From assembly GCA_005879655.1 (NCBI GenBank), contig VBJK01000242.1, positions 1 to 12,528 of the forward strand: a stretch of DNA of 12,528 nucleotides. Direction: 5' to 3'. Within the stretch, counting starts at the first letter, position 1. Every line of letters begins with the position of its first letter. The notes beneath the pieces are model-generated. The model did not search any database. It saw only the letters and a program-made list of their open reading frames with translations, and was not told the origin of the DNA. Position numbers and translations under genes: made by a program. Source of the DNA: Chloroflexota bacterium (GTDB taxonomy: Bacteria > Chloroflexota > Ktedonobacteria > Ktedonobacterales > Ktedonobacteraceae). This document shows, piece by piece, positions 6,061-12,528 of this stretch.

Positions 6061-6136
6061 TTTTTGCCTGGATAGATAAAGAGCACAATCTGATGGCTGT
6101 AGCATACTGAGCAATTCGGCAAAAACCAGCTCTTTA
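6061..6136 (+). promoter_or_regulatory. interleaved inverted repeats, possible leader pseudoknot
   Basis: Two perfect 8-nt pairings are nested in the order A-B-A'-B'. TTTTTGCC (6061-6068) pairs with GGCAAAAA (6118-6125), and TAAAGAGC (6077-6084) pairs with GCTCTTTA (6129-6136). As RNA this order makes an H-type pseudoknot or two mutually exclusive hairpins. It lies about 75 nt upstream of the kinase start, where a cis-acting leader would sit. It matches no riboswitch class I know. The T/A-rich A stem could be chance. Confidence 0.3.
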
Positions 6137-6212
6137 AGCTGTGGGGAGTATCTGAGAGTGTTGTTCTTAACAGAAGAAGTTTTAGTTGGCAATTATAAGT
6201 GAGGGCAAGGCA

Positions 6213-7649
6213 GTGCAAAAACCGCGCATTTCCCAGAGAGATCTTGCGAGAAGTCGTGAGCTATCCACAACTTCTCAGGCTGTGTATCGACAAACATTAA
6301 TGAAATATATTCTCGATGCGGATGTCTCATTAAGCTTCCATTCCGATCGTGAGATGCTACTCAAGCATATAATTGATACAGCTAAGCACATTCCTGGTTT
6401 TAGTTGTATAGCCCTGTATTTACAAGACGGCGCTGATTTTTGTCGTGTAGTTGCCGAGAGTGAACAAATTCTTTATCGGCACCAGGAGTCGTTACCAGTA
6501 GCGCTGAGGGCACAGTTTTTAGCCGACGAGTATCGCGTCGAGAATGCTTATATGATCCCCTTGTCAGCCCTAGCACAGCATGAGTGGATGAGAAAAATTT
6601 TACCCGCGCATAAATCGCACGATGAAGCAACGACTCTAGCTGCGGAGAAAAATGGTCCTGAACAACAAGACAAGAGCCTGCTGATTCTGCCGCTAATGAG
6701 TAGTAGTGAGACACTACTCGGTTTTTTCACATTTGCCTTTCCTATCTACGATCTGGAGTTGACAAGCGAGATCATTGGTCTTTTAACATTATTTGCACGC
6801 CAAGTTGCTGTGGCCATTAAAAGCGCTGCTATTTATACTGAACTACGTGAAGCGCTCCAGCGTGCTCAGGATTCTGAACAGCTGAAAAATTATTTTTTAA
6901 TCACAGCCTCTCACGAATTACGTACACCTTTGACTGCTATCCAAGGCTATCTCGAACTCTTAGATAACTTCAAGGCCACGCTCTCCGAGGACATACGCGC
7001 CAATTTCCTGACCAATGCTCGCCGTGCTTGCGATGAATTAACCCTCCTGCTCAGGAATGTGATGGATGTGAGCCATATCGATCAGGATAGAATCGAGGTC
7101 AAATTACGTCCCGCTCGCTTACGCGATGCCGTAGAAACGATTGTTGAGATCTTGAATCCACTCATTCTGAAAGAGAAGCGCACTATCAATCTCGATGTAC
7201 CGGATACGCTGTACGTATGGGTGGATGACCTACGGGTACGACAGATCTTGTTGAATCTGGTGAATAATGCGCTGAAGTATTCGCCAGAAGGTACTCATGT
7301 TGCAATCTATGCAGAACAAATGACCTATGAAGTGCTCTGTCAGCGCTTCCCCGCTGTAGTGCCGATTGAGCGCTTATCCGATAATAAAGAATATGCCGTG
7401 GTCGCTGTTCAGGACTGGGGAGCAGGCATCGCACTGGAGGAACAGTCTCAGCTCTTTACACGCTTCAAGCGCCTTAAGAGTGCGATCAATGGCCCACAAC
7501 GTGGTGCTGGTTTAGGACTCTACCTGTGTAGTCAATTATCAGAGGCCATGAAAGGGTATATCTGGCTGGAGAGTACAGGTGTAGCAGGCGAAGGATCGAC
7601 ATTTCGCGTAGCTCTTCCTTTAAAGAAGAGTGAAAAAGTCGCACCGTAA
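6213..7649 (+). CDS. GAF-domain sensor histidine kinase (soluble, orphan)
   Basis: This is a two-component sensor kinase of 478 residues from the preferred GTG start. GTG at 6213 has GAGG 8 nt upstream; an in-frame TTG at 6186 would add 9 residues but lacks a good ribosome site. Numbers below count from the GTG. Residues about 30-210 form a GAF-like sensor region ending in a helix that leads into the HisKA dimerisation domain. The phospho-acceptor is H234 in A-S-H-E-L-R-T-P-L-T. The HATPase domain shows the N-box I-L-L-N-L-V-N-N-A-L-K-Y (345-356), G1 D-W-G-A-G (401-405), an F-box L-F-T-R-F (414-418) and G2 G-A-G-L-G-L (431-436). No membrane segment is seen, so the signal is probably cytoplasmic, a small molecule or redox cue. 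No response regulator is adjacent in the window. Confidence 0.9.
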   Translation: MQKPRISQRDLARSRELSTTSQAVYRQTLMKYILDADVSLSFHSDREMLLKHIIDTAKHIPGFSCIALYLQDGADFCRVVAESEQILYRHQESLPVALRAQFLADEYRVENAYMIPLSALAQHEWMRKILPAHKSHDEATTLAAEKNGPEQQDKSLLILPLMSSSETLLGFFTFAFPIYDLELTSEIIGLLTLFARQVAVAIKSAAIYTELREALQRAQDSEQLKNYFLITASHELRTPLTAIQGYLELLDNFKATLSEDIRANFLTNARRACDELTLLLRNVMDVSHIDQDRIEVKLRPARLRDAVETIVEILNPLILKEKRTINLDVPDTLYVWVDDLRVRQILLNLVNNALKYSPEGTHVAIYAEQMTYEVLCQRFPAVVPIERLSDNKEYAVVAVQDWGAGIALEEQSQLFTRFKRLKSAINGPQRGAGLGLYLCSQLSEAMKGYIWLESTGVAGEGSTFRVALPLKKSEKVAP

Positions 7650-7736
7650 ACGGTCGTCTGTGTAGAAAAGAAGATATCTATTTCTCATGGTCCAGCCACT
7701 GGCGCTGTCTGAGGCGAGTCTTTGCTACAAGATAGC

Positions 7737-7765
7737 TCGCTAGCCTTTGGATACTGTGCTATGAT
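7737..7765 (+). promoter_or_regulatory. extended -10 promoter upstream of the hisD-like gene
   Basis: TGC-TATGAT (7757-7765) is an extended -10 element; the position 17 nt upstream (TCGCTA) is a poor -35. Transcription would start near 7772, downstream of the first in-frame ATG (7766). This favours the ATG at 7838 as the real start. Confidence 0.45.
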
Positions 7766-7837
7766 ATGTGCATACGGACATGTTGCCTTATTAACCCAGT
7801 GAGTTGCAGAAGAGAGGCCCTTGAGGAAGATAAACAG

Positions 7838-9098
7838 ATGATTCATTGCTATGAACTAGCCGAGCTGAATATGGCACAACGTACTCGTCTCCTACGCCGT
7901 GCCGAAACTCAGATTGACGATCTTCTGGATTACGTTCGTCCTATTGTACAAGCCGTGCGAGATCGAGGAGATGCAGCACTCATCGAGTTTATGGAGCGCT
8001 TCGATCGCGTCAAACTGACTGCTGACCGCTTGCGGGTCGGACGCCCGGAGATTGAACGGGCATATACCCTGCTTGATAAAGAGGTGTACGATGCGCTCAA
8101 ACTGGCAATAGCAAATATTCGCACATTCCATGCATTGCAGTTACCGCAGCAGAAGCAATGGTATGCAGAAGTTGCGCCAGGAGTACGGGCGGGCGAGCTG
8201 GTGACACCTATTACCAATGTAGGTCTTTATGTGCCACGCGGCAAGGGCGCGTTCCCTTCGGTAATGTATATGCTAGCAACTCCGGCCAGTATTGCGGGAG
8301 TGCCTCGTATCGTCGTCGCTACACCTCCGGGACCAGATGGCGAGATTGATCCTGCTTCACTGGTGGTTGCCGACCTCTGTGGCGTTCACGAAATTTACCG
8401 TATCGGTGGCGCACAGGCCATTGCAGCCCTGGCCTATGGTACAGAAACTATCGCTCGCGTGCGCAAAATCACCGGACCAGGCAACCCTTACGTCTCTGCC
8501 GCCAAACGTTTACTCTATGGTACGGTCGATGTAGGCTTGCCAGCTGGACCAAGCGAGTCGCTCTTGCTAGCCGATGAGCACGCCGATCCAGAGCTAGTAG
8601 CACGGGACCTCCTGATCGAGTCAGAACACGGACCCGACTCTTCTAGCTTGCTCGTGACAGATAGCCGCACACTGCTTGAGGCGGTGCTCAAGCTTCTGCC
8701 AGAGAAAATCGCGGCCCTACCTGAGCCACGACAAGGGTTCTGTCGTACAAATTTTGAAAGCTGAACATCTTGAGGTGCAGGTGCGTGAACCATTCGAGCT
8801 ACTTCCTCTTTTAAAGAACGCTGGCGAAATTTTGCTCGGACCGTATACCCCATACTGTATAGGAAATTATACGCTGGGGACCAATGCTATTCTGCCAACC
8901 GGCGGCTTTGCCCACACCTATTCCTGTACTAGTGTTTTTGATTTCCTGAAACGTACAGGTGTCGGGTATCTTACCCCGGAAGGCTATACAGCTTTGAGCG
9001 AGGCAACGCGCCGCCTAGCGGAGTTTGAGGGCTTCCCTGCCCACGCCAGGGCTGTCACCGGACCACGAGCAGAGTTTCCGGGACCGTCAGAAGTGTAG
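7838..9098 (+). pseudogene. hisD-like: histidinol dehydrogenase-family gene, broken by frameshift and internal deletion
   Basis: The first part (7838-8764, 308 codons) covers the Rossmann-like core. It shows V-G-L-Y-V-P-R-G (128-135), G-G-A-Q-A-I-A-A-L (190-198), I-T-G-P-G-N-P-Y-V (211-219), A-G-P-S-E (236-240) and S-E-H-G-P-D-S (262-268). It then runs into TGA at 8762. The C-terminal part continues in another frame from about 8733 to TAG at 9096, with A-E-H-L-E-V, G-N-Y-T-L-G-T-N-A-I-L-P-T, V-F-D-F-L-K-R-T and P-A-H-A-R-A-V. Compared with E. coli HisD, from the zinc-ligand His to the catalytic Glu-His there are about 45 residues instead of 64, so about 18-19 codons are missing at 8730-8760 together with the shift. 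HisD oxidises L-histidinol to histidine, but ligand changes suggest a paralogue. ATG 7838 has GAGGA about 10 nt upstream. No other his gene is nearby. Confidence 0.8.
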
Positions 9099-9120
9099 CT
9101 ACGTATCTCAGCAAAACCTA

Positions 9121-9175
9121 GCCTCTGGATACCCCTTGTACTTCACACACGGGGAAGAAAGAGGCATTCCTTTTA
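9121..9175 (+). terminator. probable terminator after the hisD-like gene
   Basis: GCCTCT (9121-9126) pairs with AGAGGC (9160-9165), and inside it CCCC (9132-9135) pairs with GGGG (9151-9154) around a 15-nt loop. ATTCCTTTT follows. The stem is interrupted, so strength is uncertain, but the position 23 nt after the stop fits. Confidence 0.45.
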
Positions 9176-9260
9176 GATGAAAGAGGCAACGAACAAGGTC
9201 TATCTCAAAATGATAAAAGATTGGCAACTAAACGGCACGGTTAATATTGGAATCGACTAC

Positions 9261-9289
9261 TGCTCATAAATGGAAAGATGTGTTATAAT
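9261..9289 (+). promoter_or_regulatory. extended -10 promoter for the Ser/Thr kinase operon
   Basis: TGT-TATAAT (9281-9289) is a consensus extended -10. TGCTCA (9261-9266), 17 nt upstream, is a weak -35. The predicted start near 9296 gives a leader of about 110 nt that contains both copies of the direct repeat. Confidence 0.6.
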
Positions 9290-9309
9290 GCCTGCAATAC
9301 AGAGGAAGG

Positions 9310-9383
9310 TATAGCGTATTATGGACACTAATAATTATCGCTAGACTTTTTGGAACTATAACGTATTATGGACACTAATAATT
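9310..9383 (+). repeat. 27-nt direct repeat, two copies 47 bp apart, in the kinase leader
   Basis: Copies at 9310-9336 and 9357-9383 are identical except for one base (9314 G versus 9361 A). Each contains the dyad TATTA-TGGACAC-TAATA. They lie between the promoter and the ribosome site (AGGA at 9395-9398, 7 nt before the ATG). A repressor binding two operators downstream of the promoter, or an RNA-level element, would explain two near-perfect copies in non-coding DNA. Confidence 0.6.
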
Positions 9384-9405
9384 TGTTTGTTCCTAGGAAT
9401 CACCC

Positions 9406-11202
9406 ATGAGTAATATAAATACGCCACACAGCGGTTTCGGTGGAAACGATGCGGCCTCAGCTCAATCGCTGCCGCATTCTGCCGCTATGCCCTCAACAAA
9501 CGAGAGCGCATCCGTCCCCACGCCCGCTAGCGGGCATATGCGAGGGCGTCGTATGACCCCAGGTACAGAACTTGCCGAGGGACGCTACAGAATTGAGCGG
9601 GCGGTAGCACAAGGCGGTATGGGCGCTGTCTATCGAGCAGTTGACAAACGTTTTAATTACCCTTGTGCCGTCAAAGAAATGCTAGATGAATTTAATAATG
9701 TGACTGAGCGATCACAGGCGGTGGAATGGTTTACACGCGAGGCCAATCTATTGCGTCGTTTGAATCATTCCTGCATACCTCGTGTATTCGATGTCTTTAC
9801 AGATGGTGGCAAACATTACTTGGTTATGGACTTTATAGAAGGACGTACACTCGGTGAGGTGTTCATAAAAGAAGGGGATGTTTTAGGGGCAAATGGAGCG
9901 AGGGGGGTTTCTGAAGCAAGAGTGCGTAAGTGGGCACAGCAGATCTGTAGCGTGTTAGCCTATCTGCATAGCCAGACGCCACCTATCATCTTTCGCGACC
10001 TCAAACCCTCGAATATCATGGTGACAGGCAATGACGAGATTAAATTGATTGATTTCGGTATTGCTCGTCCCTTTCAATCTCAGCATCAAGCAACAATCAT
10101 CATGACCGTGGGCTATGCTCCACCAGAACAATTACACGGTATGCCTGAGCCACGCAGCGATATCTACTCGCTTGCCGCGACGTTACATCGCGTGCTGACG
10201 AATCACGACGCAGCCAACAATAAACCCACGCTTTTCTCATTTCCACCCTTGCGCTCGCTACGCCCAGACCTCTCTCCGGCTTTTGAGCAAGTCGTGATGA
10301 AAGCGTTAGCCTATACTCCTGATCAGCGTTGGGCCAATTGCATGGAGATGGAACGTGCGCTTCTCAACTTGCCGCCAATCACCGTGCTTCCGCCCACAGT
10401 GATAGCTTCTCCTATGCCGCCCACAGTGATAGCAACGACCGTCAATCGTCCTCTATCTGGACCAGCTGGGGGCATCTCTGCTCCTCCCGTGGCAACGCCA
10501 TCAACGACTGGGCCTGCCAGTTCGCATATCATCGCCGCTCTGAACCATATAGCGGCTGGGCGCATCGAGCCTGCACACGTTGAGGTGATGCAAGCACATG
10601 GCTTAGAACCAAACAGTGCAATAGTACATAAGCTTTTTGGTCAAGTGTTCGCTCGCAGAGTTCCACCACAGGTTGATCTAGCTATGAGAGCCTACAACCG
10701 TTCACTGGAACTTAATCCGAATGATGCTGAAACGCACAAACTCGTTGGGGATATCTGGCTATTCCTGCGTCCACAGCCCGCTCAGGGTATCCCTGCTTAT
10801 CTACAATCAGTAAAGCTGAATCCAAGAGATCCTGAAACTCATTTTCGCTTAGGACAGTGTTATGAGAAGACTGGACAGTTGGATTTTGCTTTGCGCGCGT
10901 ATCAGGAGGCATTCCAGCTCGTATCAAAGCAAACGCCGCAACCTGCAATTACCTTTGCTCTAGCTCTTGGTCTGTTGGCTAAACGTCTCAACCAGCTCCC
11001 GCTAGCAGAGCAGGCTTTTGTGCAGGCTTTGACTCTTAACCCAGCTGATCACCAAGCGCGCTTCCAGCTCTGTCAGGTGTATGAAGCTGCCAAAAGATTT
11101 GAAGATGCTTTCCGTGAATGTAGTTATGTGATAGGCCCCCTGGGTAATAATCCGGAGGTTCAGCAGGTGTATGCACGTTTACGTGCTCGTTTAGGACGCT
11201 AA
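9406..11202 (+). CDS. serine/threonine protein kinase with C-terminal TPR domain
   Basis: This is a 598-residue soluble Hanks-type kinase. Residues 1-50 are a Ser/Pro-rich disordered leader. The kinase domain (about 58-322) has the glycine loop Q-G-G-M-G-A-V-Y (69-76), lysine K90 in A-V-K-E, helix-C glutamate E112, catalytic loop F-R-D-L-K-P-S-N (197-204), D-F-G (217-219), activation segment T-V-G-Y-A-P-P-E-Q (234-242) and D252. The usual His of HRD is Phe, but Asp, Lys and Asn are intact, so activity is expected. A Pro/Thr/Val linker (323-372) with the doubled motif P-P-T-V-I-A joins four to five TPR motifs (about 374-598, for example L-N-P-N-D-A-E-T-H). No transmembrane or PASTA part exists, so activation probably comes through TPR partners. 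The downstream gene starts 50 nt later, probably in the same transcript. Substrates are unknown. Confidence 0.93.
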   Translation: MSNINTPHSGFGGNDAASAQSLPHSAAMPSTNESASVPTPASGHMRGRRMTPGTELAEGRYRIERAVAQGGMGAVYRAVDKRFNYPCAVKEMLDEFNNVTERSQAVEWFTREANLLRRLNHSCIPRVFDVFTDGGKHYLVMDFIEGRTLGEVFIKEGDVLGANGARGVSEARVRKWAQQICSVLAYLHSQTPPIIFRDLKPSNIMVTGNDEIKLIDFGIARPFQSQHQATIIMTVGYAPPEQLHGMPEPRSDIYSLAATLHRVLTNHDAANNKPTLFSFPPLRSLRPDLSPAFEQVVMKALAYTPDQRWANCMEMERALLNLPPITVLPPTVIASPMPPTVIATTVNRPLSGPAGGISAPPVATPSTTGPASSHIIAALNHIAAGRIEPAHVEVMQAHGLEPNSAIVHKLFGQVFARRVPPQVDLAMRAYNRSLELNPNDAETHKLVGDIWLFLRPQPAQGIPAYLQSVKLNPRDPETHFRLGQCYEKTGQLDFALRAYQEAFQLVSKQTPQPAITFALALGLLAKRLNQLPLAEQAFVQALTLNPADHQARFQLCQVYEAAKRFEDAFRECSYVIGPLGNNPEVQQVYARLRARLGR

Positions 11203-11252
11203 GAGGCAATATTTTCTATGCACTGTATATTCGGCATGAAGGGAATTTGTCC

Positions 11253-12528
11253 ATGAGTACGCATCGTTTCATCAAAACGAGGTCAAGGAGCATTGGTGTG
11301 GAGGCTCTTTCTGCCCTTGCAGCATTCCTCATGATCCTGCTGTTCTTGCTTACCTCCTCTTCTACCGCCCTTGCAGCTTCAGTCCCCCTTGACTTAGGTC
11401 AGAAGGAGGCTCTGGATCGGGCAGGAGTCTCTGTGGTGCGCTTACTTGTCTCCTATACGGCGCAAGGTGCAGCAGAGCCTGATGTACAATGTACAGGCCT
11501 GGGGGTGCTGGTGGCCAGTTGGCCAAGCCCGACTGGGAATGCTGCGCCGAATAATTGGCTGCTTGCCGATGGCAATTTGATCAATCCCAATAACAGTGCG
11601 ACTTGCCTCCCCCCCAATGCCCCAAAAAAGCTCATCCCTACGGTAGAGATCTTTTACAGCAATGCCTATACCGCTGGGACGACAGTAGTCCCCTCTAATC
11701 CCATCCCGATAAGCTCTGAGAGTGTGCATTGTCAGAATGCGTCCTGTAAAGATAGCTTAGCTTTGCTGAGCTTTCGTACTGATCCTCCTTTTCCTCAGCC
11801 TTATATGGATCTGGCCACGGGCGAGCAACAGCAAGGCGATGGGCTGGCCCTTACCAATGCGAGCGGGCAAATCTCTTTCAGTCCTGTCAATACCAAGCCG
11901 GAAGCCGCACAATTCTATAAAAAAGGTATTGCACAATTATTAACGCCGAATCTGGTCTCTGCTGACCAAGTCAATGAGTCCTGGCTCCCTCTGGTCAATA
12001 GCCATGGTCAATTGGTAGGCGTGCAGTCGTCCAACGCCACTGGCAACCCCTTGAGGACAAGCATCGACATTCAAAACTTCCTCAACAGTGTTGACGAACT
12101 GAAAGCTCACCCTGCTAATCCTCTGCATGAGAGCTGGAAGAGTGGCATCGACAATTATTATAATGACCGCTTCTCCAACGCTCAGCAAGACTTTCAAACG
12201 GCATTCAAGCTCAACACGCAGTTTCTTGCCGCTCAAAAAATGGCGCAGTTAGCAGCAGCACCAAAACCACCCATTGGCGCTGCTCCAAGCAAGAATACTC
12301 AGCCTCCTGCAACAGGGAACTCATTAGCGGGATGGTTCGCACTATGGCCCTGGTTCCTCGCCGCTGCCATCGTTGTGCTAGTCCTGTTATTAATCGCAAT
12401 AAGGATCATGCGTAAGAGAGCATTTGAGAAAGACCTTGAACGCATAGCCGAGACTGAAGCCAAGAAAATCAAACAGCAAGAGGAGCTACAACGACAAGAG
12501 ATGCTTAAACAGCCAGTCACTCCAGCAC
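11253..12528 (+). CDS. exported membrane-anchored protein with degenerate trypsin-like protease domain (3'-truncated)
   Basis: The frame is open from ATG 11253 to the window end (425 codons visible). GAAGGG lies about 9 nt before the start, 50 nt after the kinase gene with no terminator between. A signal peptide covers residues about 1-42 (hydrophobic 17-36, then A-L-A-A). Residues about 50-280 recall an S1C/HtrA-like fold: G-V-S-V-V-R-L near the start, then G-L-G-V-L-V, then D-S-L-A-L-L and finally P-L-V-N-S-H-G-Q-L-V-G-V. The catalytic His position reads L-L-A-D-G-N-L with Asn. The G-N-S-G-G-P-L motif reads N-E-S-W-L-P-L, so activity is doubtful. Cysteines C80, C118, C160 and C165 could form disulfides. 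A TPR-like helix pair (292-334), a Pro-rich spacer, a membrane segment (about 361-386) and a charged helical cytoplasmic tail follow. It may sense the envelope for the neighbouring kinase. The family assignment is tentative. Confidence 0.75.
   Translation, partial: MSTHRFIKTRSRSIGVEALSALAAFLMILLFLLTSSSTALAASVPLDLGQKEALDRAGVSVVRLLVSYTAQGAAEPDVQCTGLGVLVASWPSPTGNAAPNNWLLADGNLINPNNSATCLPPNAPKKLIPTVEIFYSNAYTAGTTVVPSNPIPISSESVHCQNASCKDSLALLSFRTDPPFPQPYMDLATGEQQQGDGLALTNASGQISFSPVNTKPEAAQFYKKGIAQLLTPNLVSADQVNESWLPLVNSHGQLVGVQSSNATGNPLRTSIDIQNFLNSVDELKAHPANPLHESWKSGIDNYYNDRFSNAQQDFQTAFKLNTQFLAAQKMAQLAAAPKPPIGAAPSKNTQPPATGNSLAGWFALWPWFLAAAIVVLVLLLIAIRIMRKRAFEKDLERIAETEAKKIKQQEELQRQEMLKQPVTPA

Larger units (their letters stand above)
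5899..6212. other. 314-nt spacer with two structured elements before the histidine kinase
   Basis: No convincing gene is present. A reverse frame through this stretch has no ribosome site and crosses the hairpin, and I reject it. The spacer contains a 25-pair hairpin (5922-5997) and an interleaved pair of inverted repeats (6061-6136), described separately. No strong promoter was seen for the downstream kinase. Confidence 0.6.
9099..9405. other. 307-nt spacer: terminator, promoter and duplicated leader motif
   Basis: No gene is seen here. The stretch holds the hisD-side terminator, an extended -10 promoter and two copies of a 27-nt repeat ahead of the Ser/Thr kinase, each listed separately. 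Confidence 0.7.

Noticed and set aside
6186..6212. TTG at 6186 as start of the histidine kinase
   Set aside because: GTG at 6213 has GAGG at good spacing; the TTG does not. The 9 extra residues add no domain.
5931..6218. Reverse 95-codon frame in the spacer before the histidine kinase
   Set aside because: It has no ribosome site, runs through the hairpin and the interleaved repeats, and resembles no protein family.
7766..7837. ATG at 7766 as start of the hisD-like gene
   Set aside because: It directly follows an extended -10 element, and the added 24 residues (cysteine-rich, no family match) precede a well-placed GAGGA/ATG at 7838.
9310..9383. CRISPR array
   Set aside because: There are only two repeat copies with a 20-nt gap between them, no further units and no cas genes nearby.
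11442..12520. Several reverse frames of 60-98 codons under the exported protein gene
   Set aside because: They are antisense shadows; the forward frame has signal peptide, membrane segment and ribosome site.

Overview
This window looks like chromosomal DNA of a bacterium with roughly balanced base composition. The gene style points to Chloroflexota, most likely class Ktedonobacteria. The reasons are a 40-residue-period TPR protein of the type common in that group, a soluble Ser/Thr kinase fused to TPRs, an orphan GAF-histidine kinase, tRNA genes without an encoded CCA, and generous spacers holding large palindromes. The taxonomic call is inference; no marker gene here settles it.

Layout, left to right. 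(1) 1-1013: the C-terminal part of a TPR-repeat protein whose start lies outside the window. (2) 1014-2231: a gene-poor stretch with one reverse-strand gene, a 179-residue protein made of two tandem 79-residue units that each carry a C-x-C-x2-C motif. It is bracketed by two elaborate hairpins, the left one placed as its terminator. (3) 2139-2435: a promoter, tRNA-Gly(GCC), tRNA-Cys(GCA) and an intrinsic terminator. (4) 2461-3276: recO, convergent with and overlapping by 4 nt a glutamine-synthetase-like gene (3273-4634, reverse). That gene is divergent from an amidohydrolase (4765-5898). These two proteins match, half for half, the fused FluG/NodGS proteins of fungi and plants. (5) 5899-6212: a spacer with a 25-pair hairpin and an interleaved pseudoknot-like pair of repeats. 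(6) 6213-7649: a GAF sensor histidine kinase with no visible partner. (7) 7838-9098: a histidinol-dehydrogenase-family gene broken by a frameshift plus a loss of about 18-19 codons; the metal-ligand set is also atypical. (8) 9261-12528: an apparent two-gene operon. A promoter and a leader with a 27-nt direct repeat precede a Ser/Thr kinase-TPR protein. About 50 nt later comes an exported, membrane-anchored protein that resembles a degenerate trypsin-like protease and runs off the window.

The two groupings most likely to be functional units are the GS-like/amidohydrolase pair, probably one pathway for a gamma-glutamyl or related amide compound, and the kinase/pseudoprotease pair, probably an envelope-linked signalling unit. 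The second is the best candidate for an undescribed system. All functional links are inferred from motifs and gene order.
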